The notes below the pieces were generated by a model. That model did not search any database. It was not told the DNA's origin and worked only from the letters and a program-made list of their open reading frames with translations. Shown here piece after piece: positions 51,838 to 62,010 of a stretch of DNA of 64,000 nt. Source of the stretch: Anaerocolumna sp. AGMB13025 (GTDB lineage: Bacteria; Bacillota; Clostridia; Lachnospirales; Lachnospiraceae); NCBI RefSeq assembly GCF_029689925.1, contig NZ_CP121445.1, forward strand, positions 5,316,501-5,380,500, given 5' to 3'. Numbering within the stretch: the first letter of the stretch is position 1; every line of letters begins with the position of its first letter. A program made the translations under genes and the position numbers.

Positions 51838-53835
51838 TTAATCCTCTAACAAAGTTAAACTAATATCCTGATTCGTAAAAAGCGTACCACCAAGCACAAT
51901 AACATTGTGGGTCGCTGTTTTATAAGTTACACCGTCTTCTGGTGTCCTGGTATCGGTTAGTTTAAATGTATAATGACCTTCCGCAAGCTGGACACTGTAA
52001 ACTCCGCCCTCTATTGTTTCTGTCGAAATCAAATCCGTGGTATTATCAAAACCACTATATATTTGTAAGGTAAACTCAAGATTTTCATCCACTGCCATAC
52101 CGGTAAGGGAATTGATGATTAAACCATTGGCAATACCCTTTGTAATATCTTCCCCAGGTTCTAGCTTATCCATTGTTGCATTTACAACACTTTCTGAATT
52201 CTCTTCTACTGTGGCAAGCTTTACTATGACTTTGTAATCCTGCTTTGCAAATACCACTATATAATTACCCGTTTCCAGATTATTCGCAGTAAAATAGCCA
52301 TCTCCGGTGACACAGGGTACTACCACATCCGGATTGGTATTAATCGCCTCGATTGCACTTGCAGCATCACCAACATACTTAAGAATCCGAACATTAGCAC
52401 CGGCTAGGGGTTCCAGGGTAATGGCTTCGGCAGTTGCATCTTCTGATACACTAATACTACTTCCCGAAACTACTGTAACACGACCGGCAATAGAACCTAC
52501 TGCTGGATTTTCCGGATTAGTGGGCATACCCGGATTTGACGGAGTACCTGGGTTCGACGGTTCATTTGGTGTAGAAGGTGTTCCGCCGACTGTGTCATTC
52601 ACCGAAGCATTCGTAGGCTCTACTTCTATACTTCTTGCATTTTCACCAGTTCCCACAATAACTTTTATCGGAGAACTTCCAGTAATGACAGGTATTAAGT
52701 CCTCACTTTCAACCTGAATAATGGTTGCTTCCGCTCCTGGCAGGATAACTAGATTAATTTTTTCAGTACAAGCTAAGGTTAATGGAATACTGGAAGTGAT
52801 TGTAGCACCGGCTGTATTGGCATATACCGGAGTCGAAGCAGTGGGATTTCCGCTAATATTAACATGAGCTGCTGCATCTATTCGCAGCTCGTCCACTGCT
52901 CCATTATTAAGTAACGTAAAATTCTCAGTGCCGCTAGTAACATGAATCGATGCACAAGCGCCGTCGATGACAGCTACCCTGGAGGTTGGAGCAGATACAC
53001 TAATAATATTTCCAACTGCCTCCTCATACCAGGTATTTGCCTTTATATGACGGATCTCCACGGCTTTAAAGATACCTTTATTCGTCACATCAGCATTGGG
53101 AGCATCCACGATAAGGGTTTGCTTTTGATAGTTGCCTTCCGGTATATTAATATTAATTGCAGCCTTTGTTTTAAGAGTAATTTGTGCTGCTCCGCTGTTC
53201 AGCATTCTATTTATTTCAGTCTGATTCTTGACGGTGCCTTCTTTATCCACCACCTGGATGGTGACTGTATCTGACTTACCACTAAGAGTCGTAGCCGTAA
53301 TCTTAACCTTTCCCACCTTTAATGCAGTGATTTTACCAAGGCTGTCAGGTTTTGCAATACCGGTATTGGAAGAACTCCAAATCGTTCTGTCGTTGGAATC
53401 AGCCGGGGTAAGGGTTCTGTTTAAATCATATTTCTGTCCTAAGTTCAATGTAGTAACCTTGTTGCTGATTTTAACGGCTTCTGCTAAATCCCTGACTGTT
53501 ACTTTACTGAGTAAGTAAACTGTCTCCTTCGACGTTTCTACCTTACAGGTAATATCGGCAGTACCGTTCTTTACCCCAGTTACTACCCCCTTATTCGTTA
53601 CCGTTGCAACCTTCTTGTTATTTGATGTCCATTGACAGGTCGAATTCTTTACACGGTTGTTAATTTCAAAACGGTACGTTCCGCCAACGACAACATCTAC
53701 TGCCTTTGAAATTACCGGTGCTTTCACTGCTGCTTCTGCTTTTGTACCTGGGTTAGTTAGTACAGATGATACGAATACGATACCTACCATCAGTTTTACC
53801 AGCCAATTTCTAACGCCTCTTTTTCCATTCTTCAT
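51838..53835 (-). CDS. Secreted Ig-like (BIG2) surface protein
   Basis: A 665-residue exported protein. A signal peptide covers about residues 1-36 (basic MKNGKRGVRNWLVKLM, hydrophobic core, AEAA). Two bacterial Ig-like (BIG2) repeats follow at roughly 38-200 (ATVTNKGVVTGVKNGTADITC and KITALKVGKVKITA). A beta-rich domain spans 205-410. A Pro/Asn/Thr linker lies near 415-450 (TPNEPSNPGTPSNPG), and the C-terminus has two carboxypeptidase-regulatory-like beta domains (GYFTANNLETGNYIVVF; GGVYSVQLAEGHYTF). There is no LPxTG anchor, so it is either secreted or held by non-covalent binding. The function is unknown; adhesion or carbohydrate binding is plausible. Confidence 0.87.
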   Translation of the reverse strand: MKNGKRGVRNWLVKLMVGIVFVSSVLTNPGTKAEAAVKAPVISKAVDVVVGGTYRFEINNRVKNSTCQWTSNNKKVATVTNKGVVTGVKNGTADITCKVETSKETVYLLSKVTVRDLAEAVKISNKVTTLNLGQKYDLNRTLTPADSNDRTIWSSSNTGIAKPDSLGKITALKVGKVKITATTLSGKSDTVTIQVVDKEGTVKNQTEINRMLNSGAAQITLKTKAAININIPEGNYQKQTLIVDAPNADVTNKGIFKAVEIRHIKANTWYEEAVGNIISVSAPTSRVAVIDGACASIHVTSGTENFTLLNNGAVDELRIDAAAHVNISGNPTASTPVYANTAGATITSSIPLTLACTEKINLVILPGAEATIIQVESEDLIPVITGSSPIKVIVGTGENARSIEVEPTNASVNDTVGGTPSTPNEPSNPGTPSNPGMPTNPENPAVGSIAGRVTVVSGSSISVSEDATAEAITLEPLAGANVRILKYVGDAASAIEAINTNPDVVVPCVTGDGYFTANNLETGNYIVVFAKQDYKVIVKLATVEENSESVVNATMDKLEPGEDITKGIANGLIINSLTGMAVDENLEFTLQIYSGFDNTTDLISTETIEGGVYSVQLAEGHYTFKLTDTRTPEDGVTYKTATHNVIVLGGTLFTNQDISLTLLED

Positions 53836-54128
53836 TTGTACTTTTCCTCACTTTGTTCGTCTTGTTTTGTCTTCTCTGCAATGCCGTCCAAAATTAATAC
53901 TTCATAATTATATATTTACTTACTTATATTATATTTTTTCGCTTCACAGTTCAATTGTAGAAATTTATAATAATTTAGTATATTTTGCAATAATCCATGC
54001 ATTACAGAAATTAAACGGTAATAATAACCATGACATTCACCATTAAATGACAATAGTTTTACTATTTTGACATATTAAGACATAAGCGAGTTTAGCCGAT
54101 AAAAAGCTCTTTAAATCAAGTTAACTAT

Positions 54129-55316
54129 TTACCACATATCTTCCCGCTTAATTGCCTCCGACAACACTGTAGCACGATTCCGCCAGGTATGCTCTGCTAA
54201 GGCCATTTGATATCCACTTTCCGCAATAACCTTCGCTTTTTCTATATTCGTTAACAAAGCCTCTGTAATTGCTGGAAGCCTGTCAATATTCTTTAGTGAG
54301 TACACCGACAGATCCACATTATCCGTAAACTGCTCCTGTATATATGTACTGCCATCACTTAGGCAGACAGCCTTACTTAACATGGAATTAAAAATCCTGT
54401 CATGGGCACCCGCTTTAAACCAGGGCATAACATTAAGGGAGATCCGGGAATCCATTATATTACGGATACATTCCTGGGAATCGACTGGACCATGTTGAAT
54501 CAGATTACTCTTTTTCCTGCATTGGAGCAAATCCCAGCCCTTTCCAAAAACATCAACACGAAAACCATGATCGACTAGCGTTTGCACCACTAACCCCCTG
54601 AAATGAAATCGGATATACAGGTCTATAAAAATCATAGATGCAAATGCATTCTTTAAATCTTCCTCGGTGACACCTTCTATTTCTGCTCTGGTCTGCTTTT
54701 CTATTGCTGCTTCTATGGTCTTGTCCGGATTATTCATTAAGTCCTCTATGATGGTACGATAAAACCTTGTATAGTCTTCATCAATCCGGTTCATGTATTT
54801 ATCAAAGGTATGCGGCGGGGTGTAATTACCGGTAAAAACAATATCGTACTTTCTATCTTCATATGGAATAAAAACATCGCTTAACTTAGTGCCGCCAAGG
54901 GGTAAGAAAGAAACGTATTTTATTTCAGGGAAGAACCGCTCCATATATGTTACATGGTGTTGGTCAATACAGAATAAAAGATATCTTTTCGGTGGCTTCT
55001 TCAATAATTCGTGATAATAAAAGGGATGATCTACTATGATATTTACACACAAGATTTCACGCTGATCCCATAATGTGATTCCGTTACCAACATCGAAGAT
55101 TTCTTCACCGTTGATTCCTATGAAGTTGAAGGTGATCATTACGGTATTCTCTTTTTCACAGAACCAGATGAGGTCGTTGATGCCTTGGTATTCTTTACCA
55201 AAATCAAAGATATATACTTCATAACCCATTTGGTGAAAGGCTTTGGCTAGTTGTTCTGAGAAATAGCCAAGGGTTTCGATTTGACCTTTGAAGAGGATGA
55301 TTTTTTTTGCTGTCAT
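54129..55316 (-). CDS. Glycosyltransferase-like protein (CgeB/Glyco_trans_1_2 type)
   Basis: A 395-residue protein in the GT-B glycosyltransferase style. The N-terminus, KIILFKGQIETLGYFSEQLAKAFHQMGYEVYIF, is a typical nucleotide-fold start. The middle contains YDIVFTGNYTPP. The C-terminal half has INVMPWFKAGAHDRIFNSMLSKAVCLSDGS, the donor-binding region of DUF3880/CgeB-like transferases. Donor and acceptor are unknown. It precedes, in the opposite direction, the nucleotide-sugar genes to the right, so a role in surface glycosylation is possible. Confidence 0.75.
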   Translation of the reverse strand: MTAKKIILFKGQIETLGYFSEQLAKAFHQMGYEVYIFDFGKEYQGINDLIWFCEKENTVMITFNFIGINGEEIFDVGNGITLWDQREILCVNIIVDHPFYYHELLKKPPKRYLLFCIDQHHVTYMERFFPEIKYVSFLPLGGTKLSDVFIPYEDRKYDIVFTGNYTPPHTFDKYMNRIDEDYTRFYRTIIEDLMNNPDKTIEAAIEKQTRAEIEGVTEEDLKNAFASMIFIDLYIRFHFRGLVVQTLVDHGFRVDVFGKGWDLLQCRKKSNLIQHGPVDSQECIRNIMDSRISLNVMPWFKAGAHDRIFNSMLSKAVCLSDGSTYIQEQFTDNVDLSVYSLKNIDRLPAITEALLTNIEKAKVIAESGYQMALAEHTWRNRATVLSEAIKREDMW

Positions 55317-55489
55317 TGGTTGACTCTTCTTTCTATATGAGACTGATTCATATCCTATTAGCTGTTCTTGAATTCAGCCTGTTTATTTGAAATAAATAAA
55401 ATACCATGATTATTTCGGTTAATGGGATAGAATTGTTTATATCTTCTGAATGATATTATTGAATGACTTTCTGAATTACATTATGAAAC

Positions 55490-55804
55490 TCATATGTTAT
55501 TGGTTTGTTTGTCTAAACTCGAGCTTTTATTATAAATTTTGTCCTGTAATACCTCTAACATAATTAACGCACCATATTTAACCCCGCAGGCAAAGGCATC
55601 TGCGGATTCATATGCTCCTGATTCCGTATGCAGTTCTATTAATTTAACAATGGTTTTATAATCTTCATCTCCTACCTTCTTCTTTAACAATTCCATAACT
55701 TCAATAATCTTAAGGCTATAATTTTTGTATTCAGGGGTATTGGTATAATTAATTTCATCTTGGGTAATGTTACTATAATATAATTTTTTGAGTATTGATT
55801 CCAT
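55490..55804 (-). CDS. DUF6809-like protein, 104 residues
   Basis: A small helical protein (SILKKLYYSNI at the start, a Glu/Lys-rich middle, AFACGVKYGALIMLEVL near the end) that matches the pattern of DUF6809, found widely in Lachnospiraceae. Its function is not known. A single gene with AT-rich flanks; ribosome site GGAAGCAAATCGA is fair. Family recalled from pattern rather than searched. Confidence 0.65.
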   Translation of the reverse strand: MESILKKLYYSNITQDEINYTNTPEYKNYSLKIIEVMELLKKKVGDEDYKTIVKLIELHTESGAYESADAFACGVKYGALIMLEVLQDKIYNKSSSLDKQTNNI

Positions 55805-56091
55805 TCGATTTGCTTCCTTTCATGTTATAGATTATTTAGATTTTATTCTCTTATATACATACTAGCATTTTTTTTAACTTAAATTAGGAAATACTACTAA
55901 GTAGTATAAAGTAGTATTAAATACATATTGTTATATTTTATTATGAATAAACTCACATAAATAAATTATCAAATAAGAACTGCAAGCTATGTTTATGTAT
56001 TTATTTTAAGATATATTTGCAATATCCTAAGCTATCATGTAATATATAAATATGTGAATAATCAAACATATAAGGGAGAGAAAACCAACAA

Positions 56092-57162
56092 ATGAAAACA
56101 ACAGCACTAATAATGGCTGGTGGACGTGGTGAACGTTTCTGGCCCAAAAGTAGAAAAAACTTACCAAAGCAGTTTCTATCTCTCACTGGTGATGGCAAGA
56201 CCATGATTCAATTAACGATTGAACGGATACTGCCACTAGTTGCAATGGAGGATATCTATATATCTACTAACAAGGATTATAAATCTCTCGTTCTTGAACA
56301 ACTACCCAATATACCCAAAGAGAATATCCTATGTGAACCTTATAGTAGGAATACTGCCCCCTGTATTGGTTTGGGAGCTGTACATATAGCTAATAAATAT
56401 GATGATGCTATCATGCTGGTATTACCCTCTGATCACTTAATAAAATATAACAGTATGTTTATAAATACTTTAAAAGATGCCAGCGAAATAGCTCAGAAAA
56501 ATAGTAATATTGTTACAATTGGGATTACACCCGATTATCCGGAAACAGGGTATGGCTACATTAAGTTTAATCCCAGCCTTGGAGAAGGACGAGCCTTTGA
56601 GGTAGACCGTTTTGTTGAGAAGCCAAGTCTTGAAGTAGCGAAAGAATACTTGGCTACAGATGAATATCTGTGGAACAGCGGAATGTTCGTATGGAAAGTA
56701 TCTTCTATCCTTAATAAAATGAAAGAACTTATGCCTGTAACATATCAAGGTCTCTTAAATATTCAAGAATCAATAGGCACTGAAGAAGAAGAAATTATCC
56801 TCGAAAAGGAATTTAGAAATTTTCAGTCTATTTCCATTGATTATGGCATTATGGAAAAATCTAAGAATATATATACACTTCCGGGAACCTTTGGTTGGGA
56901 TGATGTGGGTTCCTGGCTTGCAGTGGAACGGATCAAAAAATCCAACGAATATGGCAATGTTGTTGATGGTAATGTTATAACAATCGAATCAAAGAACTGC
57001 ATTATTGAAGGCGGAAAGAAATTAATCGCTGCTGTAGGAATAGAAAATCTTATAGTTGTTGATACGGAAGATGCTACTCTTATATGCGATAAAGACAGTG
57101 CCGGAGATATAAAAAAGATTCTAGAGAATCTTAAAATATGTAATAGAAATGAATACATATAA
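56092..57162 (+). CDS. manC: Mannose-1-phosphate guanylyltransferase
   Basis: A 356-residue enzyme making GDP-mannose from mannose-1-phosphate and GTP. The nucleotide motif is MAGGRGERFWPKSR, followed by the PKQF signature. FVEKP and WNSGMFVW are the substrate-site segments, and GWDDVGSW is present. The length fits the monofunctional form without the phosphomannose-isomerase tail of bifunctional ManC. GGGAGAG precedes the ATG. It is the first gene of a three-gene rightward cluster that makes GDP-D-rhamnose. Confidence 0.95.
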   Translation: MKTTALIMAGGRGERFWPKSRKNLPKQFLSLTGDGKTMIQLTIERILPLVAMEDIYISTNKDYKSLVLEQLPNIPKENILCEPYSRNTAPCIGLGAVHIANKYDDAIMLVLPSDHLIKYNSMFINTLKDASEIAQKNSNIVTIGITPDYPETGYGYIKFNPSLGEGRAFEVDRFVEKPSLEVAKEYLATDEYLWNSGMFVWKVSSILNKMKELMPVTYQGLLNIQESIGTEEEEIILEKEFRNFQSISIDYGIMEKSKNIYTLPGTFGWDDVGSWLAVERIKKSNEYGNVVDGNVITIESKNCIIEGGKKLIAAVGIENLIVVDTEDATLICDKDSAGDIKKILENLKICNRNEYI

Positions 57163-57212
57163 GTAGAATTATTATCCTATAAAGAAAAAACATAAACCAA
57201 GGAGTTACTAAT

Positions 57213-58247
57213 ATGAAAAATGCTTTAATTACCGGAATTACAGGACAGGATGGTTCATACCTCGCTGAATTGCTTTTAGAAAAAGGCTATAATGTATATG
57301 GAATAATGAGAAGAAAGAGTGTTGTAGATTACGGCAATGTGGAACATATTAAAGATAAAATTAATTTTATCTATGCTGATATGACAGATGTAATATCATT
57401 AATTAGTGCCATGAGAATATCTCAGGCAGATGAAGTTTATAACCTGGCTGCCCAATCCTTTGTAGCTACTAGTTGGGAACAACCTCTTGCAACTGCTGAT
57501 ATTGATGCACTTGGTGTAACTAATATGTTAGAGGCAATTCGGACAGTAAAACCAACAGCCCGTTTTTATCAGGCATCCACCAGTGAGATGTTTGGTTTAG
57601 TACAAGAAATACCTCAAAAAGAAACTACTCCCTTTTATCCACGAAGTCCCTACGGTGTTGCAAAACTATATGGTCACTGGATTACAAAGAATTATCGTGA
57701 AAGTTACAATTTATTCTCTTGCAGCGGCATATTATTCAATCATGAAAGTGAACGCCGAGGTAAAGAATTCGTTACAAGAAAAATTACAGATGCTGTTGCA
57801 AGAATCAAGTTAGGAGTTCAGGATCATTTAGAACTTGGTAACATGGATTCCAAACGTGACTGGGGTCATTCCAAAGATTATGTAAAAGCTATGTGGTTAA
57901 TGCTTCAGCAGGATACTCCGGATGATTATGTAATTGCAACAAATGAAACAAGAACCGTACGTGAATTTGTGGAAATCGCATTTAACCATGTAGATATTAC
58001 CATTGAATGGCAGGGAAACGGAGTTGATGAAATCGGAGTTGATAAAGCTACTGGTAAAACTATTGTCAAAATCAATCCCAAATTCTTCCGCCCGGCTGAG
58101 GTGGATATATTACTAGGCGATCCAACTAAAGCAGAAAAAAACTTAGGTTGGAAAAGAGAGATATCCTTTGCCAATCTTGTCGAGAGAATGATTACCAATG
58201 ATATGGAATTAGTTGCAAAAGAAATAAAAATTAGCAATATAAAATAG
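57213..58247 (+). CDS. gmd: GDP-mannose 4,6-dehydratase
   Basis: A 344-residue extended SDR converting GDP-mannose to GDP-4-keto-6-deoxymannose. The N-terminal ITGITGQDGSYLAELLL is characteristic of GMD. Catalytic Thr and Glu are in STSEMFG and the Tyr-Lys pair in YGVAKLYGHW. FNHESERRGKEFVTRK is the substrate segment. It lies 50 bp downstream of manC with CAAGGAG before its ATG. Confidence 0.96.
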   Translation: MKNALITGITGQDGSYLAELLLEKGYNVYGIMRRKSVVDYGNVEHIKDKINFIYADMTDVISLISAMRISQADEVYNLAAQSFVATSWEQPLATADIDALGVTNMLEAIRTVKPTARFYQASTSEMFGLVQEIPQKETTPFYPRSPYGVAKLYGHWITKNYRESYNLFSCSGILFNHESERRGKEFVTRKITDAVARIKLGVQDHLELGNMDSKRDWGHSKDYVKAMWLMLQQDTPDDYVIATNETRTVREFVEIAFNHVDITIEWQGNGVDEIGVDKATGKTIVKINPKFFRPAEVDILLGDPTKAEKNLGWKREISFANLVERMITNDMELVAKEIKISNIK

Positions 58248-58276
58248 TCTACATAAAACCAATATGGAGGTGTCTT

Positions 58277-59218
58277 ATGAAAGCATTAATTATAGGAGGC
58301 GCCGGCTTCGTTGGATACTATCTGACTGACCATCTACTTAATGATTGTGGATGGTCAGTTGCAGTTACGAAGCTGGAAAATGAAATCATTGAACAAGATA
58401 ATATCTCTATTTATGATTTAGATATATTAGATAAGAAAGCGATATTCGCAATATTAAATGAGGTACATCCAGATTATATTTTTCATTTAGCAGCTCAAAG
58501 CTCAGTATCACTTTCATGGAAAAATCCTGCCCTTACAATAGATGTAAATATTAAAGGCTGTGTAAATGTATTAGATGCTGTAAAGGAATTAGATTATAAA
58601 CCACGAATTCTATTAATAGGTTCTGGTGAAGAATATGGCTATGTATTACCAGATGAAATACCTATTAATGAAAACAATCATGTCCGCCCTGGTAATATTT
58701 ATGCTGCCACAAAAGCATGTCAAAACATGATTGGAAAGATTTATTCAGATGCTTACCAAATGGACATAATTATGGTTAGAGCTTTTAATCATATTGGTCC
58801 CAGACAATCCCCTATGTTTGTAGTTGCTGATTTTTGTAAACAGGTTGCTGAAATCGAAAAGGGATTGAGGGAACCAGTGATTAGAGTTGGCAATTTAGAT
58901 GTTAAAAGAGATTTTACGGATGTTCGTGATGTAGTAAGGGCTTATTCTTTGTTAATTCAAAAGGGACATGCTAGCGAAACTTATAATGTTGGTTGCGGAA
59001 ATGCAATTTCCATAAAAGAAATTCTTCAGAGAATACTTACACATACTAAAGTAAATATAAAAGTTGATGTTGATAGATACAAATTGAGACCTGTGGATAT
59101 ACCATTAATTGAGGCTGATATACGTAAATTACATGATTGTACTGCTTGGAATGGTATTATCAACCTTGACAGAACCATTTTAGATACACTAGAATATTGG
59201 CGATCCTTACTACTCTAA
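58277..59218 (+). CDS. rmd: GDP-4-keto-6-deoxymannose reductase, RMD type
   Basis: A 313-residue SDR that reduces the GMD product to GDP-D-rhamnose. Marks are IGGAGFVGYYLT, the YAATK catalytic pair (Tyr/Lys) and the RAFNHIGPRQ and GNLDVKRDFTDVRDVVRAY segments typical of RMD rather than GDP-fucose synthase (GMER). It follows gmd by 29 bp with GGAGGTGTCTT. Together manC-gmd-rmd supply D-rhamnose for a cell-surface polymer or protein glycan. Confidence 0.93.
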   Translation: MKALIIGGAGFVGYYLTDHLLNDCGWSVAVTKLENEIIEQDNISIYDLDILDKKAIFAILNEVHPDYIFHLAAQSSVSLSWKNPALTIDVNIKGCVNVLDAVKELDYKPRILLIGSGEEYGYVLPDEIPINENNHVRPGNIYAATKACQNMIGKIYSDAYQMDIIMVRAFNHIGPRQSPMFVVADFCKQVAEIEKGLREPVIRVGNLDVKRDFTDVRDVVRAYSLLIQKGHASETYNVGCGNAISIKEILQRILTHTKVNIKVDVDRYKLRPVDIPLIEADIRKLHDCTAWNGIINLDRTILDTLEYWRSLLL

Positions 59219-59238
59219 TATATGTATTAGCCTGTTAA

Positions 59239-59280
59239 TACAATATAAGCTAAATTATTAATTTTTTAGATTATATTGTA
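59239..59280. terminator. Hairpin between convergent rmd and gtrA genes
   Basis: TACAATATAAGCTAAA pairs with TTTAGATTATATTGTA around an AT-rich loop. Symmetric, weak T-tracts on both sides (AGGTTTTTTG further right). Probably limits both transcripts. Confidence 0.6.
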
Positions 59281-59356
59281 TAGAAACGAGGCTTTTAAGG
59301 TTTTTTGAATTTCATAAAACTTACTATTACAAACATTGAAATTACATATTTTATTA

Positions 59357-59767
59357 TTAAAATTGTTTTGTAACTATATTATTTTTTTTAAATGATATAA
59401 ATTTATTTAATATGTATTGTATTAATGCAACTATAATAATCGATCCTAGCTTAACAATAAAAATATTAAACTGTAACCTTTCTCCTAAAGTAATAATAAA
59501 AGTAGATAGACCTAATCCAACCATACCTATTGAGAAAAATAATGTAAAGCGCTTTAGCATCCTATCTTTTGTTTTAAAATTAAAATTAATGTTGAGAATA
59601 AAACTAATAATTATACCGACAAAAACACTTATACAGTTAGACAATATACTTGGAAAAGATAACTTATAGACCATAATTGTAAAAAGTGTTGCATCAGTTC
59701 CTGAACTTATAATTCCAATTATACCATATAATATTATTTCACGAATTAACTTTATACTTATCTTCAT
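59357..59767 (-). CDS. GtrA-family membrane protein
   Basis: A 136-residue protein with four membrane helices and the GtrA pattern (YGIIGIISSGTDATLFTIMVY start; FNINFNFKTKDR loop; YILNKFISFKK end). GtrA-type flippases are thought to move polyprenyl-phosphate-linked sugars across the membrane. Its partner, a GtrB-like glycosyltransferase, lies immediately upstream in the same direction. Confidence 0.88.
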   Translation of the reverse strand: MKISIKLIREIILYGIIGIISSGTDATLFTIMVYKLSFPSILSNCISVFVGIIISFILNINFNFKTKDRMLKRFTLFFSIGMVGLGLSTFIITLGERLQFNIFIVKLGSIIIVALIQYILNKFISFKKNNIVTKQF

Positions 59768-59829
59768 GTTAGCTTATCCTTTTTAATTTAAAAGGTAAAA
59801 ATAACTTTTTCGATATTTACCTTCTATAA

Positions 59830-60783
59830 TTATTCATTTACTTCTATATTATCAAAATTTATTCTTTTTTCTTCAATTACTAGAGGTCTATCCATAATTC
59901 TTGTATTGATATTTAAGATATATTCTCCCAAAAAACCAATAAAAAACAGTTGAACCGAACCCAAGAGAAATACTCCAACTCCAATAGCCGCAACACCAGT
60001 TGGGAATGAATTCCAGTTGCAAATTTTCATAATAAATGTAACTATTGCTATAATTACACTAATCCCGGATAATACAAACCCTAATTTTGTTGCTAATCTC
60101 ATAATGGATTTAGAATATGAAGTAATTCCTAACATTCCAAAATCATAAAGCACCTTAAAGTTAGCAGTAGTCTTTCCTCTTTCTCTCTTATTTTGAGAGT
60201 AATGCACTCTTGCCATTTTAAAACCTAACTCTGAAACAATGCCTCTTAAATAAGGCATGGGATCGTGTAAATCTCTTATTACATCCAAAAAATCTTTGTC
60301 AAGCAGTTCAAAATCGGAAAAATGTCTTATTTGCTCTACATCTGAAATTTTAGCCATAATTCTATAATAACAAGATCTTGCAAAGAACATAAATTTGCTT
60401 TCTTTGCTATTATCCTTTATCCCAATTACAACTTTAGCTCCTTTTTCCCACTCTTTTACAAACTCAACCATAACTTTGGGAGGATTTTGTAAATCTGCAT
60501 GTAATAAAATTGCACAATCTCCTTGTGCTTGCCTTAACCCATAAAAATGTGAACGCATTTGACCAAAATTTCTTGCATTAAATATTGCTTTAACATGCCT
60601 GTCTTTTTTACAAAGTTGTTCAATCAATAGTCTAGTATTATCAGGTGAATCATTATCTATAAACATAATTTCATAATTATAATTTATTAATTCTTCAGTC
60701 ATTACTTTTGTAACTTCTTCATAAGCAGGCACTATATTTGCCTCTTCTTTATAAGTTGGAATTACTATAGTTATTGTTTTCAT
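59830..60783 (-). CDS. GtrB/DPM1-like glycosyltransferase, family 2
   Basis: About 317 residues. The GT-A domain carries VVIPTYKEEANI-like ITIVIPTYKEE at the N-terminus, an FIDNDSPDNT segment and ILLHADLQNPP (D-x-D type metal region). Two C-terminal membrane helices follow (about 235-255 and 268-290). It probably links a nucleotide sugar to polyprenyl phosphate for the adjacent GtrA flippase. I place the start at the third codon of the longest frame (60783), which gives AAAGGATAT a normal spacing. Confidence 0.88.
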   Translation of the reverse strand: MKTITIVIPTYKEEANIVPAYEEVTKVMTEELINYNYEIMFIDNDSPDNTRLLIEQLCKKDRHVKAIFNARNFGQMRSHFYGLRQAQGDCAILLHADLQNPPKVMVEFVKEWEKGAKVVIGIKDNSKESKFMFFARSCYYRIMAKISDVEQIRHFSDFELLDKDFLDVIRDLHDPMPYLRGIVSELGFKMARVHYSQNKRERGKTTANFKVLYDFGMLGITSYSKSIMRLATKLGFVLSGISVIIAIVTFIMKICNWNSFPTGVAAIGVGVFLLGSVQLFFIGFLGEYILNINTRIMDRPLVIEEKRINFDNIEVNE

Positions 60784-60826
60784 TATCATATATCCTTTCG
60801 ATATTTTTATCTGTTAGCACTTTACA

Positions 60827-62002
60827 TTAATCAGAGATATACTTTATAATAGATTGATATACTAAAAAAGCTCTTTCTATAGCATTATCCATATTATAGT
60901 ATTTATAATCCGCTAATCTACCACACAAAAATAAGCTTTTAATATCTTTTAAATGATTTAAATATTCACTATAAAGGTTAAAATTACTATCATTTATAAT
61001 AGGATAATAGGGTTCAATTTCTAAATCACTATCATATTTATATTGTAAAGGATACTCATATGCAATTGTAGTTTTACCATGACCATCTTGATGGGGAAGT
61101 TTTGTATATTCAGTAACTCTAGTATAATCTGGCACCTGAGGATAAGCAACAACAGGAGCATTTTGAAAGCTGTCCAGGTCCTTTGTTTCATATTTAAAAT
61201 ATAGTGAACGATACGGGAGTTTACCGTACTTATAAGCAAGCAATTCATCAATGGCACCAGTAAACACCACCGGAACTTTAGTTTCTATTGAGTTAATATA
61301 GACTTTTCCTTTTTTATCATCTATCTGTATTTCTTTTAAAGCATCTATATTGGTTTTGACCGTAATATTCTCATGGTTCAATAAATTTTCAAAAAAATTA
61401 GTATACCCTTTTTTAGGAAAGCATTCATACTTGTCATCAAAATATCTATCTTCATAATTAAAACGAACCGGAACCCTCTTTAATACACTAATATCAATCT
61501 TGCTAGGCTCTATTCCCCATTGCTTTGCAGTGTATAGACTATAATCTTTTTCAAAAAGCATGTTAGCGTACTGTTTAACAATAGGATTTTTAGATTCTAA
61601 CATTTCAACTATTGTAGCTTTATCTCGATTAGGGTATTCTTCTAAAATATTCTGTTTTAATTTTCTTGCATATTCCTCTGGATAAAAGGTATCTATTGTT
61701 TTAAAATTAAAAGGTGAAGGAGTATATACTCCATCCATAAAAACTTCGCAATTTAATCTATAATCTTTCCATGCTCCATATCGAGTAATGAATGCATAAA
61801 CTTCATCACTATTTGTATGAAATATATGAGGTCCATATTTTTGTATCAGTATTCCATATTCATTAAATTCGTCATAAGCGTTTCCGGCTATATGGTTTCT
61901 TTTCTCAAGGATTAATACTTTTTTGTTGGATTCTTCCGCCAACTTTCTTGCTATAACACTACCGCAGAAACCAGCACCTACAATAATACAATCGTACATC
62001 AT
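60827..62002 (-). CDS. glf: UDP-galactopyranose mutase
   Basis: A 391-residue FAD enzyme that makes UDP-galactofuranose. The FAD loop is IIVGAGFCGSVIARKLA; EKRNHIAGNAYD and YGPHIFHTNSDEVYAFI are signature segments, with GRLADYKYYNMDNAI at the C-terminus. The first in-frame ATG (62014) is inside the upstream gene; the start at 62002 has GAGG six bases upstream. It implies galactofuranose in the surface polymer. It lies just downstream of the SDR gene at 62011. Confidence 0.95.
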   Translation of the reverse strand: MMYDCIIVGAGFCGSVIARKLAEESNKKVLILEKRNHIAGNAYDEFNEYGILIQKYGPHIFHTNSDEVYAFITRYGAWKDYRLNCEVFMDGVYTPSPFNFKTIDTFYPEEYARKLKQNILEEYPNRDKATIVEMLESKNPIVKQYANMLFEKDYSLYTAKQWGIEPSKIDISVLKRVPVRFNYEDRYFDDKYECFPKKGYTNFFENLLNHENITVKTNIDALKEIQIDDKKGKVYINSIETKVPVVFTGAIDELLAYKYGKLPYRSLYFKYETKDLDSFQNAPVVAYPQVPDYTRVTEYTKLPHQDGHGKTTIAYEYPLQYKYDSDLEIEPYYPIINDSNFNLYSEYLNHLKDIKSLFLCGRLADYKYYNMDNAIERAFLVYQSIIKYISD

Positions 62003-62010
62003 ATATAACC

